Made by a program: the position numbers and the translations under genes
In this document: positions 8,464-17,385 of the stretch, one piece after another
How positions within the stretch are numbered: position 1 is the stretch's first letter
How the letters are laid out: each line of letters begins with the position of its first letter
Notes under the pieces: generated by a model
The model's input: only the letters and a program-made list of their open reading frames with translations
What the model was told of the DNA's origin: nothing
Database searches by the model: none
DNA from: Burkholderiales bacterium
GTDB taxonomy: Bacteria; Pseudomonadota; Gammaproteobacteria; Burkholderiales; SG8-41
Direction: 5' to 3'
Assembly (NCBI GenBank): GCA_019751125.1
Contig: JAIENU010000110.1
Location: 1-44,159 of the forward strand
DNA: 44,159 nucleotides

Positions 8464-11004
8464 TTACAGCGTCCGCGCGACCTCGACCACCTCGAACACC
8501 TCGAGCTGGTCACCTTCCTTGATCTCGTTGAAATTCTTCAATGACAGGCCGCATTCGAACCCGGCCTTCACCTCGCGCACGTCGTCCTTGAAACGCTTCA
8601 GCGAATCGAGTTCGCCTTCATGGATGACCACGTTGTCGCGCAGCAGGCGGATGCGCGAGCCACGGCGGATCAGTCCTTCCAGCACATAACAGCCGGCAAC
8701 CGCGCCAACCTTGGAAATGCGGAACACCTGGCGGATTTCGACCAGGCCAACGGTGCTTTCCTTTTTCTCGGGGGAAAGCATGCCGGTGAGGGCTGCTTTG
8801 ACCTCATCCACAGCATCATAAATGATGTTGTAGTAACGAATATCCACGCCGTTGCTCTCGGCAAGCTTGCGGGCCGCAGAGTCGGCACGAGCATTGAAGC
8901 CGATGATCACTGCTTTTGAAGCCAGCGCCAGGTTGACGTCGGATTCAGTAATGCCGCCCACAGCCGAGTGAACGATGTTGACCTTGACCTCGTTGGTGGA
9001 CAGCTTGCCCAACGCATGGGCAAGACCTTCGTAGGAGCCCTGAACGTCGGCCTTGATGATCATCGACAGCGTCTTGACCTCGCCTTCGGTCATCTGGTCG
9101 AACATGTTTTCCAGCTTGGCTGCCTGCTGCTTGGCCAGCTTCACGTCGCGATACTTGCCCTGACGGAACAGTGCGATCTCGCGGGCCTTGCGCTCGTCGC
9201 CGAGCACCATGACCTCGGCACCCGCCTGCGGCACGTCGGACATGCCGAGGATTTCAACGGGAATCGAGGGACCGGCGGATTCGATCGCTGCGCCGGACTC
9301 GTCGAGCATCGCGCGCACCCGGCCGAATACCGCGCCGGCGAGCACGATGTCCCCGCGTTTAAGCGTGCCGGACTGCACCAGCACCGTGGCCACCGGGCCG
9401 CGGCCCTTGTCGAGCCGTGATTCAACGACGATGCCCTTGGCTGGTGCGTCCTTGGGTGCGCGCAATTCAAGAACCTCGGCCTGCAGCAGCACTCGCTCCA
9501 GAAGGCTGTCGATACCCTGACCGGTGCGGGCGGAAACCTCGACGAACTGGGTGTCGCCACCCCACTCCTCAGGCACCACTTCCTGCGCTGCCAGATCCTG
9601 TTTGACGCGCTCGGGATTCGCTTCGGGTTTGTCGATCTTGTTCAGCGCGACAACGATAGGCACCTTGCCGGCCTTGGCGTGGTGAATCGCCTCGGCGGTC
9701 TGCGGCATCACACCGTCATCAGCGGCAACCACCAGAATCACCAGATCGGTGACCTTGGCGCCGCGTGCACGCATTGCAGTGAATGCCTCGTGGCCAGGGG
9801 TATCGAGGAAGGTGATCATGCCGCGCGGTGTTTCAACGTGGTAGGCACCGATATGCTGGGTGATGCCGCCGGCTTCACCGCTGGCGACCTTGGTGCGGCG
9901 GATATAGTCGAGCAAGGATGTTTTGCCGTGATCGACGTGCCCCATCACCGTGACCACCGGTGCGCGGGCCTCGAGCTTGAGCTCGCTCTGCCCCGCGGAT
10001 TCAGCCAGATAGGCATCCGGCTCATCGAGTTTCGCCCGTTTCCCAACGTGCCCCATCTCCTCGACGAGAATGATCGCAGTATCCTGGTCAAGCACCTGGT
10101 TGATGGTGGCCATGGTGCCGAGTTTCATCAGCGTCTTGATGACTTCGACAGCCTTGACCGACATCTTGTGCGCGAGATCGGCAACGGTAATGGTTTCCGG
10201 CACCAGCACCTCGCGAACCATCGGTTCGGTCGGCGCATTGAAGCCGTGCTGGCCATCACCCTCCTGCTTGTGGGAAGTACGATGGACCTTGCGTTCGCGC
10301 CAGCCAAGGCCGCCGCTGGCGTCGCCCCGGGTCTTGATGCTGCGCTTGCGAGCGGTCGGATCCTGCCAGACCACCTGCTTGGCCGGTTTTTTCGCGGCTT
10401 TCTTGGTTTTGTCGGCGGCGTCGCCGGCCGGCACCGCCGGCTTGTGCAAGGTGCCCTCGACCGCGGCGGCAGGCTGCTGCTCGACCACTGGTTCGGCCGG
10501 AGCGGCAACGGGGGTTTCAGCGACTGTTTTTGCGGCAGCGGCTTCGGCATCAGCCTCCGCTTTCTTGCGTTTCTTGGCAACGTCCTCCGCCTGACGCGCA
10601 GCCAGCTCGGCCTGCTTGCGGGCCTCTTCTTCGCGAACAGCAAGCTCGGCGGCATCAATGATCGGCTTCGGTCCTTCTTCAACCTTTTCAGGCTCGCTGG
10701 CCTCCCGCTTCACCAGCACCCGCTTTTTGCGAACTTCGACCTGGATCGTGCGCGCCTTGCCGGTGGTGGAATCGGCTTTCTTGATCTCGGTTGTCTGGCG
10801 CCGGGTCAGCGTGATCTTCTGCTTCGCCTCCTTGGCGCCATGCGCTTCGCGCAGATGGTCGAGCAGCTGAGTCTTGTCCTTTTCGGTCAGACTGGCGTCT
10901 GCGGTCAGCGCCTTTTTGACGCCTGCCGCCTGCAACTGCTCGATCAGCAGCTCCGGCAATACGCCGAGCTCCTTGGCGAATTCATTGACTTTAATCTGGG
11001 CCAT
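8464..11004 (-). CDS. infB: translation initiation factor IF-2
   Basis: This 846-residue GTPase positions initiator tRNA on the ribosome. It has an IF2 N-terminal domain ([20 protein letters not shown]), a long Lys/Glu/Ala-rich linker (about 60-240), and a G domain with [12 protein letters not shown] (about residue 355), DTPGHEAF and NKIDKPEA, followed by the C-terminal fMet-tRNA-binding domains. The length is typical of proteobacterial full-length IF-2. It lies between nusA and rbfA; the nusA-infB spacer carries a 14-bp duplication. Confidence 0.98.
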   Translation of the reverse strand: MAQIKVNEFAKELGVLPELLIEQLQAAGVKKALTADASLTEKDKTQLLDHLREAHGAKEAKQKITLTRRQTTEIKKADSTTGKARTIQVEVRKKRVLVKREASEPEKVEEGPKPIIDAAELAVREEEARKQAELAARQAEDVAKKRKKAEADAEAAAAKTVAETPVAAPAEPVVEQQPAAAVEGTLHKPAVPAGDAADKTKKAAKKPAKQVVWQDPTARKRSIKTRGDASGGLGWRERKVHRTSHKQEGDGQHGFNAPTEPMVREVLVPETITVADLAHKMSVKAVEVIKTLMKLGTMATINQVLDQDTAIILVEEMGHVGKRAKLDEPDAYLAESAGQSELKLEARAPVVTVMGHVDHGKTSLLDYIRRTKVASGEAGGITQHIGAYHVETPRGMITFLDTPGHEAFTAMRARGAKVTDLVILVVAADDGVMPQTAEAIHHAKAGKVPIVVALNKIDKPEANPERVKQDLAAQEVVPEEWGGDTQFVEVSARTGQGIDSLLERVLLQAEVLELRAPKDAPAKGIVVESRLDKGRGPVATVLVQSGTLKRGDIVLAGAVFGRVRAMLDESGAAIESAGPSIPVEILGMSDVPQAGAEVMVLGDERKAREIALFRQGKYRDVKLAKQQAAKLENMFDQMTEGEVKTLSMIIKADVQGSYEGLAHALGKLSTNEVKVNIVHSAVGGITESDVNLALASKAVIIGFNARADSAARKLAESNGVDIRYYNIIYDAVDEVKAALTGMLSPEKKESTVGLVEIRQVFRISKVGAVAGCYVLEGLIRRGSRIRLLRDNVVIHEGELDSLKRFKDDVREVKAGFECGLSLKNFNEIKEGDQLEVFEVVEVARTL

Positions 11005-11025
11005 GGCCGGTTAATTTTCTTTTCT

Positions 11026-11053
11026 TCGGGATATCAGGCGTTGAGTATCAGGC
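11026..11053 (-). repeat. 14-bp tandem duplication at the nusA-infB junction
   Basis: On the minus strand GCCTGATACTCAAC is followed by GCCTGATATCCCGA, sharing the first eight bases with a 14-bp period. The first unit contains the nusA stop codon (11048-11050). The array ends 22 bp before the infB start. Confidence 0.65.
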
Positions 11054-12532
11054 ATTGGATTCGGCAAACCACGGCGCGCGTGCAGCCATGATCAGCGTCT
11101 TGGCGCGGTCGGCGTCGATCGCGGTCAGCTCGACCAGGTCGTCCGTGCCGAAATCAGCGAGGTCTTCCTGCGTGGCCACACCCTTGGAGGCAAGCAGGCG
11201 CGCAGTGTCGTGATCCATGCCTTCGACCTTCATCAGGTCTTCAATGTCATGCTCGACCTTTTCCTCGCTGGCAATGGCCTGCGTCAGCAGCGCATTGCGT
11301 GCACGGCTGCGCAGTTCATTGACAGTGGTCTCGTCAAAAGACTCGATCTCGAGCATTTCGTTGAGCGGCACGTAAGCCACTTCCTCGAGCGTCGAAAACC
11401 CTTCCTGCACCAGGATGTCGGCGACTTCCTCGTCGACATCAAGTTTTTCCATGAACTCGCTGCGGGTGCGCGAAGTTTCCTCTTCCGATTTCTTCTGCGC
11501 GTCAGCCTCAGTCATCAGGTTCAGTTCCCAGCCCGTCAGCTCAGCGGCGAGACGCACGTTCTGGCCGCTGCGGCCAATCGCCTGCGCGAGGTTTTCCTCG
11601 TCGACGACGATGTCCATGCTGTGCTTTTCCTCGTCAACGACGATGCTGCTGACTTCGGCGGGTGCCAGCGCATTGATCACAAACTGCGCCGGATCCGGGT
11701 TCCAAAGCACGATGTCTACACGCTCCTGGGCGAGTTCGGCGGTCACGGCCTGCACACGCGAGCCGCGCATGCCGACACAGGTGCCGATCGGGTCGATGCG
11801 CGCATCCTTGGAGTGCACGGCAATCTTCGCGCGCGAGCCGGGGTCGCGGGCTGCGCCCTTGATCTCGAGCAGGCCTTCCTCGATCTCGGGCACTTCCAGT
11901 TCGAACAGCCGGGCAATGAATTCCGGTGCGGTGCGCGACAGCATCAGGTGCGGGCCGCGCGCCTGGCGGTCGACCTTCCACACAAAGGCGCGCACGCGGT
12001 CGCCCAGGCGCAGGTTTTCCTTGGGGATCATCTGGTCGCGCGGCAGCATCGCCTCGAGGCGGCCCGATTCAACAATCGCGTTGCCGCGCTCCATGCGCTT
12101 GATCACACCGGTGACGAGGTGTTCCTTGCGCGCCAGGAAATCGTTGAGGATCTGCTCGCGCTCGGCGTCGCGGATCTTCTGCACGATGACCTGCTTGGCG
12201 GTCTGGGCACCGATGCGACCGACTTCCATGCCCTCGAGCGGCTCTTCAACGAAATCACCGACCTCGTATTCAGGATCCTCTTCCTGGGCCTCATGCAGCT
12301 TGTACTGGCGCGACGGCACTTCGATTTCCTCGTTCTTGACCACTTCCCAGCGGCGGAAAAAAGAGAATTCACCGGTGACCCGGTCAACCGAGGCGCGGAT
12401 TTCCACGTCTTCGGTGAATTTTTTCTTGGCCGCGGACGCCAAAGCGAGTTCAAGCGCGCCGAACACGATTTCCTTGTCGACGTTCTTTTCACGGGCCAGT
12501 GCATCCACCAGCAGCAGAATTTCGCGATTCAT
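11048..12532 (-). CDS. nusA: transcription termination/antitermination factor NusA
   Basis: This 494-residue protein binds RNA polymerase and nascent RNA. In order it shows the N-terminal polymerase-binding domain (1-125), an S1 domain (about 135-200), two KH domains (about 230-345, including [18 protein letters not shown] and [20 protein letters not shown]) and two acidic helix-hairpin-helix repeats at the C-terminus. GGGAGAGGGAA stands directly before the ATG. It lies 13 bp after rimP. Confidence 0.98.
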   Translation of the reverse strand: MNREILLLVDALAREKNVDKEIVFGALELALASAAKKKFTEDVEIRASVDRVTGEFSFFRRWEVVKNEEIEVPSRQYKLHEAQEEDPEYEVGDFVEEPLEGMEVGRIGAQTAKQVIVQKIRDAEREQILNDFLARKEHLVTGVIKRMERGNAIVESGRLEAMLPRDQMIPKENLRLGDRVRAFVWKVDRQARGPHLMLSRTAPEFIARLFELEVPEIEEGLLEIKGAARDPGSRAKIAVHSKDARIDPIGTCVGMRGSRVQAVTAELAQERVDIVLWNPDPAQFVINALAPAEVSSIVVDEEKHSMDIVVDEENLAQAIGRSGQNVRLAAELTGWELNLMTEADAQKKSEEETSRTRSEFMEKLDVDEEVADILVQEGFSTLEEVAYVPLNEMLEIESFDETTVNELRSRARNALLTQAIASEEKVEHDIEDLMKVEGMDHDTARLLASKGVATQEDLADFGTDDLVELTAIDADRAKTLIMAARAPWFAESNA

Positions 12533-12545
12533 TTCCCTCTCCCGC

Positions 12546-12974
12546 TTACAGCGCCGGCATCAGCCGCGCCTTGTCCACATTGCCCAGGTCGAGCTGCAGC
12601 AACTGCCCATCGACCTCCAGGCTCACTTTGCCCGATTCACTTCCGCGCAGAACACCGACAAAATTGCGCTGACCTTCCAGCGGCACCCGCAATTTCAGCT
12701 TCGCCTTCTGCCCGGAAAACCGCGCAAAGTCCTTCTCGGTGCGCAGTGGCCGGTCCAGTCCGGGCGATGAAACTTCGAGCCGGTCGTACGCCACGTTCTC
12801 GACCGTGAACAGCCGGCTGAGATGATTGCTCACCAGCGCACAGTCTTCGACCATGATGCCGCCCGGCTTGTCGATGAACACCCGCAACAAACCGCCCTTG
12901 GCCGACCGTTCCAGGTCAACCAGTTCGTAGCCCAGGCCGGCCAGCGTGTTTTCGAGCAAACCCTGTAAATCCAT
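12546..12974 (-). CDS. rimP: ribosome maturation factor RimP
   Basis: This 142-residue protein acts in 30S assembly. The motifs [33 protein letters not shown] and [15 protein letters not shown] identify it. The open frame extends 126 bp upstream, but that part lies in the leader containing the promoter and hairpin. The ATG at 12974 ([20 protein letters not shown]) is the family start. It is the first gene of the rimP-nusA-infB-rbfA-truB-rpsO-pnp run. Confidence 0.96.
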   Translation of the reverse strand: MDLQGLLENTLAGLGYELVDLERSAKGGLLRVFIDKPGGIMVEDCALVSNHLSRLFTVENVAYDRLEVSSPGLDRPLRTEKDFARFSGQKAKLKLRVPLEGQRNFVGVLRGSESGKVSLEVDGQLLQLDLGNVDKARLMPAL

Positions 12975-12993
12975 ACAAATCGTCGCCACAAAC

Positions 12994-13015
12994 AAAAAAT
13001 GGGCGACTCGCCCAT
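12994..13015 (-). terminator. terminator-like hairpin in the rimP leader (possible attenuator)
   Basis: On the minus strand ATGGGC (13015 to 13010) pairs with GCCCAT (13004 to 12999) around GAGTC, followed by six T (overlapping the last stem base). It sits between the promoter at 13063-13091 and the rimP start, 20 bp from the ATG. Flanking CACAAA and TTTGTG can extend or compete with the stem. Confidence 0.75.
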
Positions 13016-13062
13016 CAATTTTGTGACTTCCCTGGTAAATCCATTGTTCTGCAGAACTTTGA

Positions 13063-13091
13063 AGTATAACAAAAAAAGCTGAATCGTCCAA
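13063..13091 (-). promoter_or_regulatory. promoter of the rimP-nusA-infB operon
   Basis: On the minus strand a TATACT -10 box (13063-13068) follows TTGGAC (13086-13091) at exactly 17 bp. The spacer carries a run of seven T. The leader to the rimP ATG is about 80 nt and includes the terminator-like hairpin. Confidence 0.65.
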
Positions 13092-13135
13092 TAAACGCAT
13101 TCACTGGAGTTATAGGGCTGGATTACCATTTTATT

Positions 13136-13154
13136 TAATTAAAACAATGAGTTA
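13136..13154 (-). repeat. dispersed AT-rich 19-bp motif, copy F (rimP-lexA spacer)
   Basis: The minus strand reads TAACTCATTGTTTTAATTA, a divergent copy. On the plus strand it contains AAACAATGAGTTA, one mismatch from WATCAANNNNTTR. It lies 45 bp upstream of the rimP -35 element, between the two divergent promoters. Confidence 0.55.
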
Positions 13155-13199
13155 ATTCATAATTTGATATCCGGCGGTAACTTAGGACAAACACCCGGC

Positions 13200-13232
13200 T
13201 TGCAACCCCTTGTTTACTGTATATAATTACAG
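13200..13232 (+). promoter_or_regulatory. lexA promoter with SOS box
   Basis: CTGTATATAATTACAG (13217-13232) is a perfect CTGT-N8-ACAG LexA operator. The -10 box TATAAT (13222-13227) lies entirely inside it, and TTGCAA (13200-13205) is the likely -35 at 16 bp. LexA binding would therefore block RNA polymerase directly, giving autoregulation. Confidence 0.92.
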
Positions 13233-13261
13233 GAATCAGTTCACCACTTGCGGACCCAAAC

Positions 13262-13897
13262 ATGCAAACCCAGGTCGATTCAGCCAAGGCCCTGACCCCC
13301 CGCCAGGAAGAAATCCTGCGCATGATCGAGTCCCACCTTGAGCAATCGGGTTTTCCGCCGACCCGCGCCGAAATCTGCACCGCCATGGGTTTCAGCTCGC
13401 CCAATGCAGCCGAAACCCACCTGCGCGCACTGGAGCGCAAAGGCGTCATCGAGATGACCTCGGGTGCTTCCCGCGGTATACGCCTCACCCAGTCCCAGGC
13501 AGCGCCCTCTTCATTGCCGGTGATCGGTCGCGTGGCCGCCGGCAGCCCGATGCTCGCGGAACACAATGTCGAGCAGCATTGCAAGGTTGATCCCGCAATG
13601 TTCGATCCGCCGGCCGACTACCTATTGCGGGTTCGCGGCATGAGCATGCGGGATGCCGGCATCCTCGAGGGCGATCTGCTAGCGGTTCACCGCACCAGCC
13701 AGTTTCGCTCCGGACAGATTGTTGTTGCCCGTCTGCAGGACGAAGTCACGGTCAAACGCATCCAGCGCAATCGTAACAGCGTGGAACTGATCGCCGAGAA
13801 TCCCGATTTCGCACCGATCGTGGTTGACCTTAAGCGCGATCCGATTGAAATCGAGGGTATTGCCGTTGGCGTTATCCGCAACGGCAAATCGCTCTGA
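13262..13897 (+). CDS. lexA: LexA repressor
   Basis: This 211-residue SOS repressor has an N-terminal winged-helix domain ([20 protein letters not shown]; recognition helix around [20 protein letters not shown]). The autocleavage site is Ala93-Gly94 within GRVAAGSP, with catalytic Ser128 (RGMSMRDAG) and Lys165 (VTVKRI). All residues needed for RecA-stimulated self-cleavage are present. The perfect SOS box over its promoter indicates autoregulation. It is divergent from rimP and convergent with the unrecognised gene at 13989. Confidence 0.98.
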   Translation: MQTQVDSAKALTPRQEEILRMIESHLEQSGFPPTRAEICTAMGFSSPNAAETHLRALERKGVIEMTSGASRGIRLTQSQAAPSSLPVIGRVAAGSPMLAEHNVEQHCKVDPAMFDPPADYLLRVRGMSMRDAGILEGDLLAVHRTSQFRSGQIVVARLQDEVTVKRIQRNRNSVELIAENPDFAPIVVDLKRDPIEIEGIAVGVIRNGKSL

Positions 13898-13988
13898 GTG
13901 GTGTGACTGCGCGGTTGCGCGGGATGTTCAGACTGCCAGGATTGCGCTGATTGGCGCTAACAGCACCCAGAGCACCACAGGCTAAAAA

Positions 13989-14369
13989 TTACTGCTCGGC
14001 GATGCGCCGGCCGTAGTCGCCAATCGCCTTGACCATGCGGTCAAGTTCGGCGTCAACTTTTTCCTTGGCATCTGCATCCAGCGGGTAACAGAGCAGCGAC
14101 AGATCGTCGAACAACCCTGATACACGCGGCTCGCTGGCATAGACCAGCTTGCGTTGCGTGTTCTGCACCGTGGGCACCTGCATGAACTCCCGGCCGTCTT
14201 CCCAGTAGATCGACAACGTGATGATCTGGGTGTTGAGGCGAAGGAGGCGAACTATGAACTCGAAGCGCACGGTGTGCATGCCCTTCGAGCGCATCTCGAT
14301 CAATCGCTGCGGCGTCAGCGGTGTACCCCGCTTCAACGCGACAACTGTTTCCTGGTCACTCAAACGCAT
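13989..14369 (-). CDS. hypothetical protein of unknown family
   Basis: I do not recognise this 126-residue protein. It begins MRLSDQETVVALKRGTPLTP; the middle is hydrophobic but not transmembrane (FEFIVRLLRLNTQIITLSIYW) and is followed by DGREFMQVPTVQNTQRKLVY. The C-terminal half is charged and helical (AKEKVDAELDRMVKAIGDYG). No signal peptide, Cys pair or known motif is visible. Codon use matches the neighbours, supporting a real gene. It stands alone between lexA (convergent) and the thiolase terminator. GGGAG is almost adjacent to the ATG, so the start is uncertain. Confidence 0.7.
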   Translation of the reverse strand: MRLSDQETVVALKRGTPLTPQRLIEMRSKGMHTVRFEFIVRLLRLNTQIITLSIYWEDGREFMQVPTVQNTQRKLVYASEPRVSGLFDDLSLLCYPLDADAKEKVDAELDRMVKAIGDYGRRIAEQ

Positions 14370-14487
14370 CTCCCGACCGTCCCTGTTTGCAGACAGTCCC
14401 TAGTTTGCCGCGCTCGGTGCAGACGCTCAAATCTACCAAAATGATAAGTTTGCCAGTAAGTGGACTTATTTAAACACAAAATTAGTC

Positions 14488-14533
14488 AAAAAAAACAAGG
14501 GGAAGCAACGTTTTCTTGATGCTTGGTACCTTG
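14488..14533 (-). terminator. intrinsic terminator after the acyl-CoA catabolic genes
   Basis: On the minus strand CAAGG...CCTTG and AAGCA...TGCTT form a two-part stem around a loop of about 12 bases, followed by eight T (14495 to 14488). It lies 24 bp after the thiolase stop codon. Confidence 0.75.
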
Positions 14534-14556
14534 CCCCCCTCCAGATGTTGCCTGAA

Positions 14557-15759
14557 TCAGACACGCTCCAGGATCGCAGCCATACCCTGGCCGCCGCCGA
14601 TGCACAGCGATACCAGGGCGTATTTGCCGCCGGTGCGCTGAAGCTGGCGCGCCGCCGTCAGGGCAATACGCGCGCCGGAGGCACCCAGCGGGTGGCCAAC
14701 GGCAATGGCGCCACCGTTCGGATTCACGCGTTTGTCATCGAAAGCCACACCCAGGCCCTTCAGGCAGCCCAGCACTTGCGCGGCGAAGGCTTCGTTGATC
14801 TCGATGATGTCCATGTCCTTGATCGTCAGACCGACGCGGGCCAGCGCTTTTTGCGAGGCCGCAACCGGGCCGATGCCCATGATGTCGGGACGCACACCCA
14901 TCGCCGCAGTGGCAATGACGCGGGCCAGCGGCTTGGCACCGGCTTTCTCGCCGGCTGCGAGTGAACCCAGAATCAGCGCGACGGCGCCGTCGTTGACACC
15001 CGAGGCGTTGCCGGCGGTGGTGACGCCACCCTCGTAAAGCGCTTTCATCTTCGCCAGTGTCGCCATGTCGGTGGTCGGGCGCGGATGCTCGTCTTCCGAG
15101 ACTGCAGGCACCGGACCCTTGCGGCTGGGCGGCATTTCCACCGGCGCGATCTCACCGGCAAAGAAACCCTCGCCCTTGGCGGTTGCATATTTCTGCTGGG
15201 AGGCCAGCGCGAAGGTATCGGCCTGTTCGCGGGTGATGCCGAATTCGCGGGCCATGTTGTCCGCGGTCTGCGGCATCTGGTGGTTGCCGAACTGCTTGTC
15301 GAGTTTCGGGTTCGAAAAGCGCGGACCGATGGTGCTGTCGAACATCTTGATGCCGCGGTCGAAGGCCACCTCCGAACGACCGATGACAATCGGCGAACGG
15401 CTCATGCTTTCGACGCCGCCGACGATGAACACATCGCCTTCGCCGGCAGTAATCGAATGCGCGGCATGGGCCAGCGCGCCGAGGCCGCTGGCACAGTTGC
15501 GTTGCAGGACCGTGCCGGGGATTTCAATCGGGAAACCGGCAGACAGGCCGGCATGGCGCGCCACGCAGCGGCTGTCCTCGCCGCCCTGGTTGCCGCAACC
15601 GACAACGATGTCCTCGACCTGTTCGATCTTGAATTTTGACTTCGCCATGACGTTTTTCATGACATCGGCGAGCAGGTCATCGGGGCGGACTTTGGCCAGC
15701 GCGCCGGCATGGCGTCCGAAGGGAGTGCGCAGACCTTCGTAGAGATAGGCGTCGAGCAT
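14557..15759 (-). CDS. acetyl-CoA C-acyltransferase (thiolase)
   Basis: This 400-residue thiolase cleaves 3-oxoacyl-CoA with CoA, or runs in reverse. The three catalytic elements are intact: Cys89 in QRNCASGLGAL, His356 in GHPLGASGAR and Cys386 in CIGGGQG; NEAFA is also present. The sequence is close in type to degradative thiolases such as FadA and PcaF/PaaJ; the substrate cannot be fixed from sequence alone. It is the last gene of a run with 3-hydroxyacyl-CoA dehydrogenase, crotonase, acyl-CoA dehydrogenase and acyl-CoA synthetase genes, which supports a complete beta-oxidation spiral. Confidence 0.93.
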   Translation of the reverse strand: MLDAYLYEGLRTPFGRHAGALAKVRPDDLLADVMKNVMAKSKFKIEQVEDIVVGCGNQGGEDSRCVARHAGLSAGFPIEIPGTVLQRNCASGLGALAHAAHSITAGEGDVFIVGGVESMSRSPIVIGRSEVAFDRGIKMFDSTIGPRFSNPKLDKQFGNHQMPQTADNMAREFGITREQADTFALASQQKYATAKGEGFFAGEIAPVEMPPSRKGPVPAVSEDEHPRPTTDMATLAKMKALYEGGVTTAGNASGVNDGAVALILGSLAAGEKAGAKPLARVIATAAMGVRPDIMGIGPVAASQKALARVGLTIKDMDIIEINEAFAAQVLGCLKGLGVAFDDKRVNPNGGAIAVGHPLGASGARIALTAARQLQRTGGKYALVSLCIGGGQGMAAILERV

Positions 15760-15805
15760 GATTGTTTTTCCTCTTCCTTGGGTGGGATCGATCAGGGCTT
15801 GTTGT

Positions 15806-17335
15806 TCAGGATTCAGGCGTCAGCAGCGAAACACCGAGTTGCGCACGGCGGCGCATCCAGATATTCGGGCGGTAACGCGGATCGGCGTAGATGCTGTTCA
15901 TGTTGGCGAGCACGCGATGGATGCGCTCAACACCGACAACATCGCCGAATTTCAGCGGGCCGTTGGGATAGTTGAGTCCCAGTGTCACCGCCTTGTCGAT
16001 GTCGGCCGGCTGCGCGGTGCGGCTTTGCGCGATAGAACAGCCGATATTGACGATCATTGCCACGATGCGCTGGGCGATGAAGCCCGGGCTGTCGCGGCAC
16101 ACGGTCACCGGCACGCCGTCGGATGCGAGCAGGCCGTGTGCGGCCTCCTTCACTTTCTCATCAGTCAGCGGCGTGCCCATGATGGTGCGGCGCTTGACCA
16201 TCGGGAACAGCGTGTCGACGGCAACGGTGCGTTTCGGATCCAGGCCCTCTTCCACCGCGCAGGTCGTGGCATCCTTGCCCACCGGCGTGACCAGGATCAG
16301 TGCATCGGCCGAGGGTTTGGCGCCGCTTTCAATGCTGGCACCCAGCTTGGTCAGCAGCGCGGTCAGCACCTCATGTCCTGCCGGCTCGGCCTTGCTGACC
16401 CAGACGCTTTTCGGCTTTGCGGTTGGCGCCGGGGCTTCCGGCGCAACGATAGGCTTCATTTCCGCGTCGTAGTTGTAAAAGCCCTTCTTGCTCTTGCGGC
16501 CCAGCACGCCCGCCTCGTAACGCGATTGCATGATCGTGCTCGGGCGGTAGCGCTGTTCCTGGAAGAACTGGTTGTAGATCAGCACCGAAGCCGGCTGGGT
16601 CACATCGAGCCCGGTCAGCTCCATCAGTTCGAAGGGGCCCATGCGGAAACCGCCGACGTCGCGCATCACGCGATCGACATCGACAAATGAGGCAACACCC
16701 TCATACACCAGATGCGAAGCCTCCAGCGTGAAGCCGCGGCCGACCTGGTTGACCAGGAAACCCGGCGCATCAGTCAGCCGCACCGGCTCGCGCGTCATCC
16801 GCCTGCCGATCACCATCAGTGCTTCGGACACCCAGTTCTCGGTGAGCAGGCCGTCGATGACCTCAACCAGCTTCATCAGCGGCACCGGGTTGAAAAAATG
16901 CAGCCCGGCAAAGCGCTGCGGTGTCTTCAGCTTGGCGGCGATGGTGGTCACCGACATCGACGAGGTGTTGGTGGCGAGGATGCAGTCGGGCGTGACGATG
17001 TCTTCCAGCTCGCCGAACAGCGCGCGCTTGGCATCGAGGTTCTCCACAATTGCTTCAACGACCATGTGGCAGTCCTTGAACTCGGCCAGCGACTGCGCGA
17101 CCTTGATGCGTGATACCGCCGCATCGGCCTCGGCCTGGGTCATGCTGCCCTTTTCGGCGGCACGTGCCAGCATTTTTGCGACAAAGTCGCGGGCCTCTTC
17201 CGCCGCGCCGGGACGCGTATCCATCATCGTCACGTAAAGACCGCCGGCCACCGACACCTGGATGATGCCGCGCCCCATGGCACCAGTACCGATCACGCCA
17301 ACCCGCAGATCACTGCGATTTGCATCAAACCCCAT
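15806..17335 (-). CDS. 3-hydroxyacyl-CoA dehydrogenase, two-lobed PaaH/PaaC-like type
   Basis: This NAD-dependent enzyme of about 509 residues oxidises 3-hydroxyacyl-CoA. The Rossmann motif VGVIGTGAMGRGI lies near the N-terminus, followed by NTSSMSVTTIA, HFFNPVPLMKLVEV and a first C-terminal domain with DAPGFLVNQVGRGF. After a linker rich in Pro/Ala, a second such domain contains DSPGFIAQRIVAMIVN. This length and duplication fit PaaH-type enzymes rather than the short Hbd type. A TTG at 17341 opens the frame, but AAAAGG is positioned for the ATG at 17335, so I chose that. The ech-side spacer holds motif copy A. Confidence 0.93.
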   Translation of the reverse strand: MGFDANRSDLRVGVIGTGAMGRGIIQVSVAGGLYVTMMDTRPGAAEEARDFVAKMLARAAEKGSMTQAEADAAVSRIKVAQSLAEFKDCHMVVEAIVENLDAKRALFGELEDIVTPDCILATNTSSMSVTTIAAKLKTPQRFAGLHFFNPVPLMKLVEVIDGLLTENWVSEALMVIGRRMTREPVRLTDAPGFLVNQVGRGFTLEASHLVYEGVASFVDVDRVMRDVGGFRMGPFELMELTGLDVTQPASVLIYNQFFQEQRYRPSTIMQSRYEAGVLGRKSKKGFYNYDAEMKPIVAPEAPAPTAKPKSVWVSKAEPAGHEVLTALLTKLGASIESGAKPSADALILVTPVGKDATTCAVEEGLDPKRTVAVDTLFPMVKRRTIMGTPLTDEKVKEAAHGLLASDGVPVTVCRDSPGFIAQRIVAMIVNIGCSIAQSRTAQPADIDKAVTLGLNYPNGPLKFGDVVGVERIHRVLANMNSIYADPRYRPNIWMRRRAQLGVSLLTPES

Positions 17336-17350
17336 GGTCAACCTTTTATC

Positions 17351-17369
17351 AATTAAATCAATGGCTTAA
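17351..17369 (-). repeat. dispersed AT-rich 19-bp motif, copy A (crotonase-dehydrogenase spacer)
   Basis: The minus strand reads TTAAGCCATTGATTTAATT. The plus strand contains AATCAATGGCTTA, an exact fit to WATCAANNNNTTR. It lies 16 bp after the stop codon of the crotonase gene and 15 bp before the dehydrogenase start. Confidence 0.7.
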
Positions 17370-17385
17370 TGAATTACAGGGACTA

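Noticed and set aside
11210-12808. 532-codon plus-strand frame opposite nusA and rimP
   Set aside because: nusA and rimP are unmistakable on the other strand; the product has no recognisable domain and no ribosome site.
13092-13199. A second SOS box for the rimP operon in the lexA-rimP spacer
   Set aside because: Only one CTGT-N8-ACAG is present and it overlaps the lexA -10 box; the rimP promoter is about 125 bp away.
15792-15819. A further 14-bp tandem repeat at the end of the 3-hydroxyacyl-CoA dehydrogenase gene
   Set aside because: Only TCAGG is shared at the 14-bp period; too weak to count with the clear arrays.
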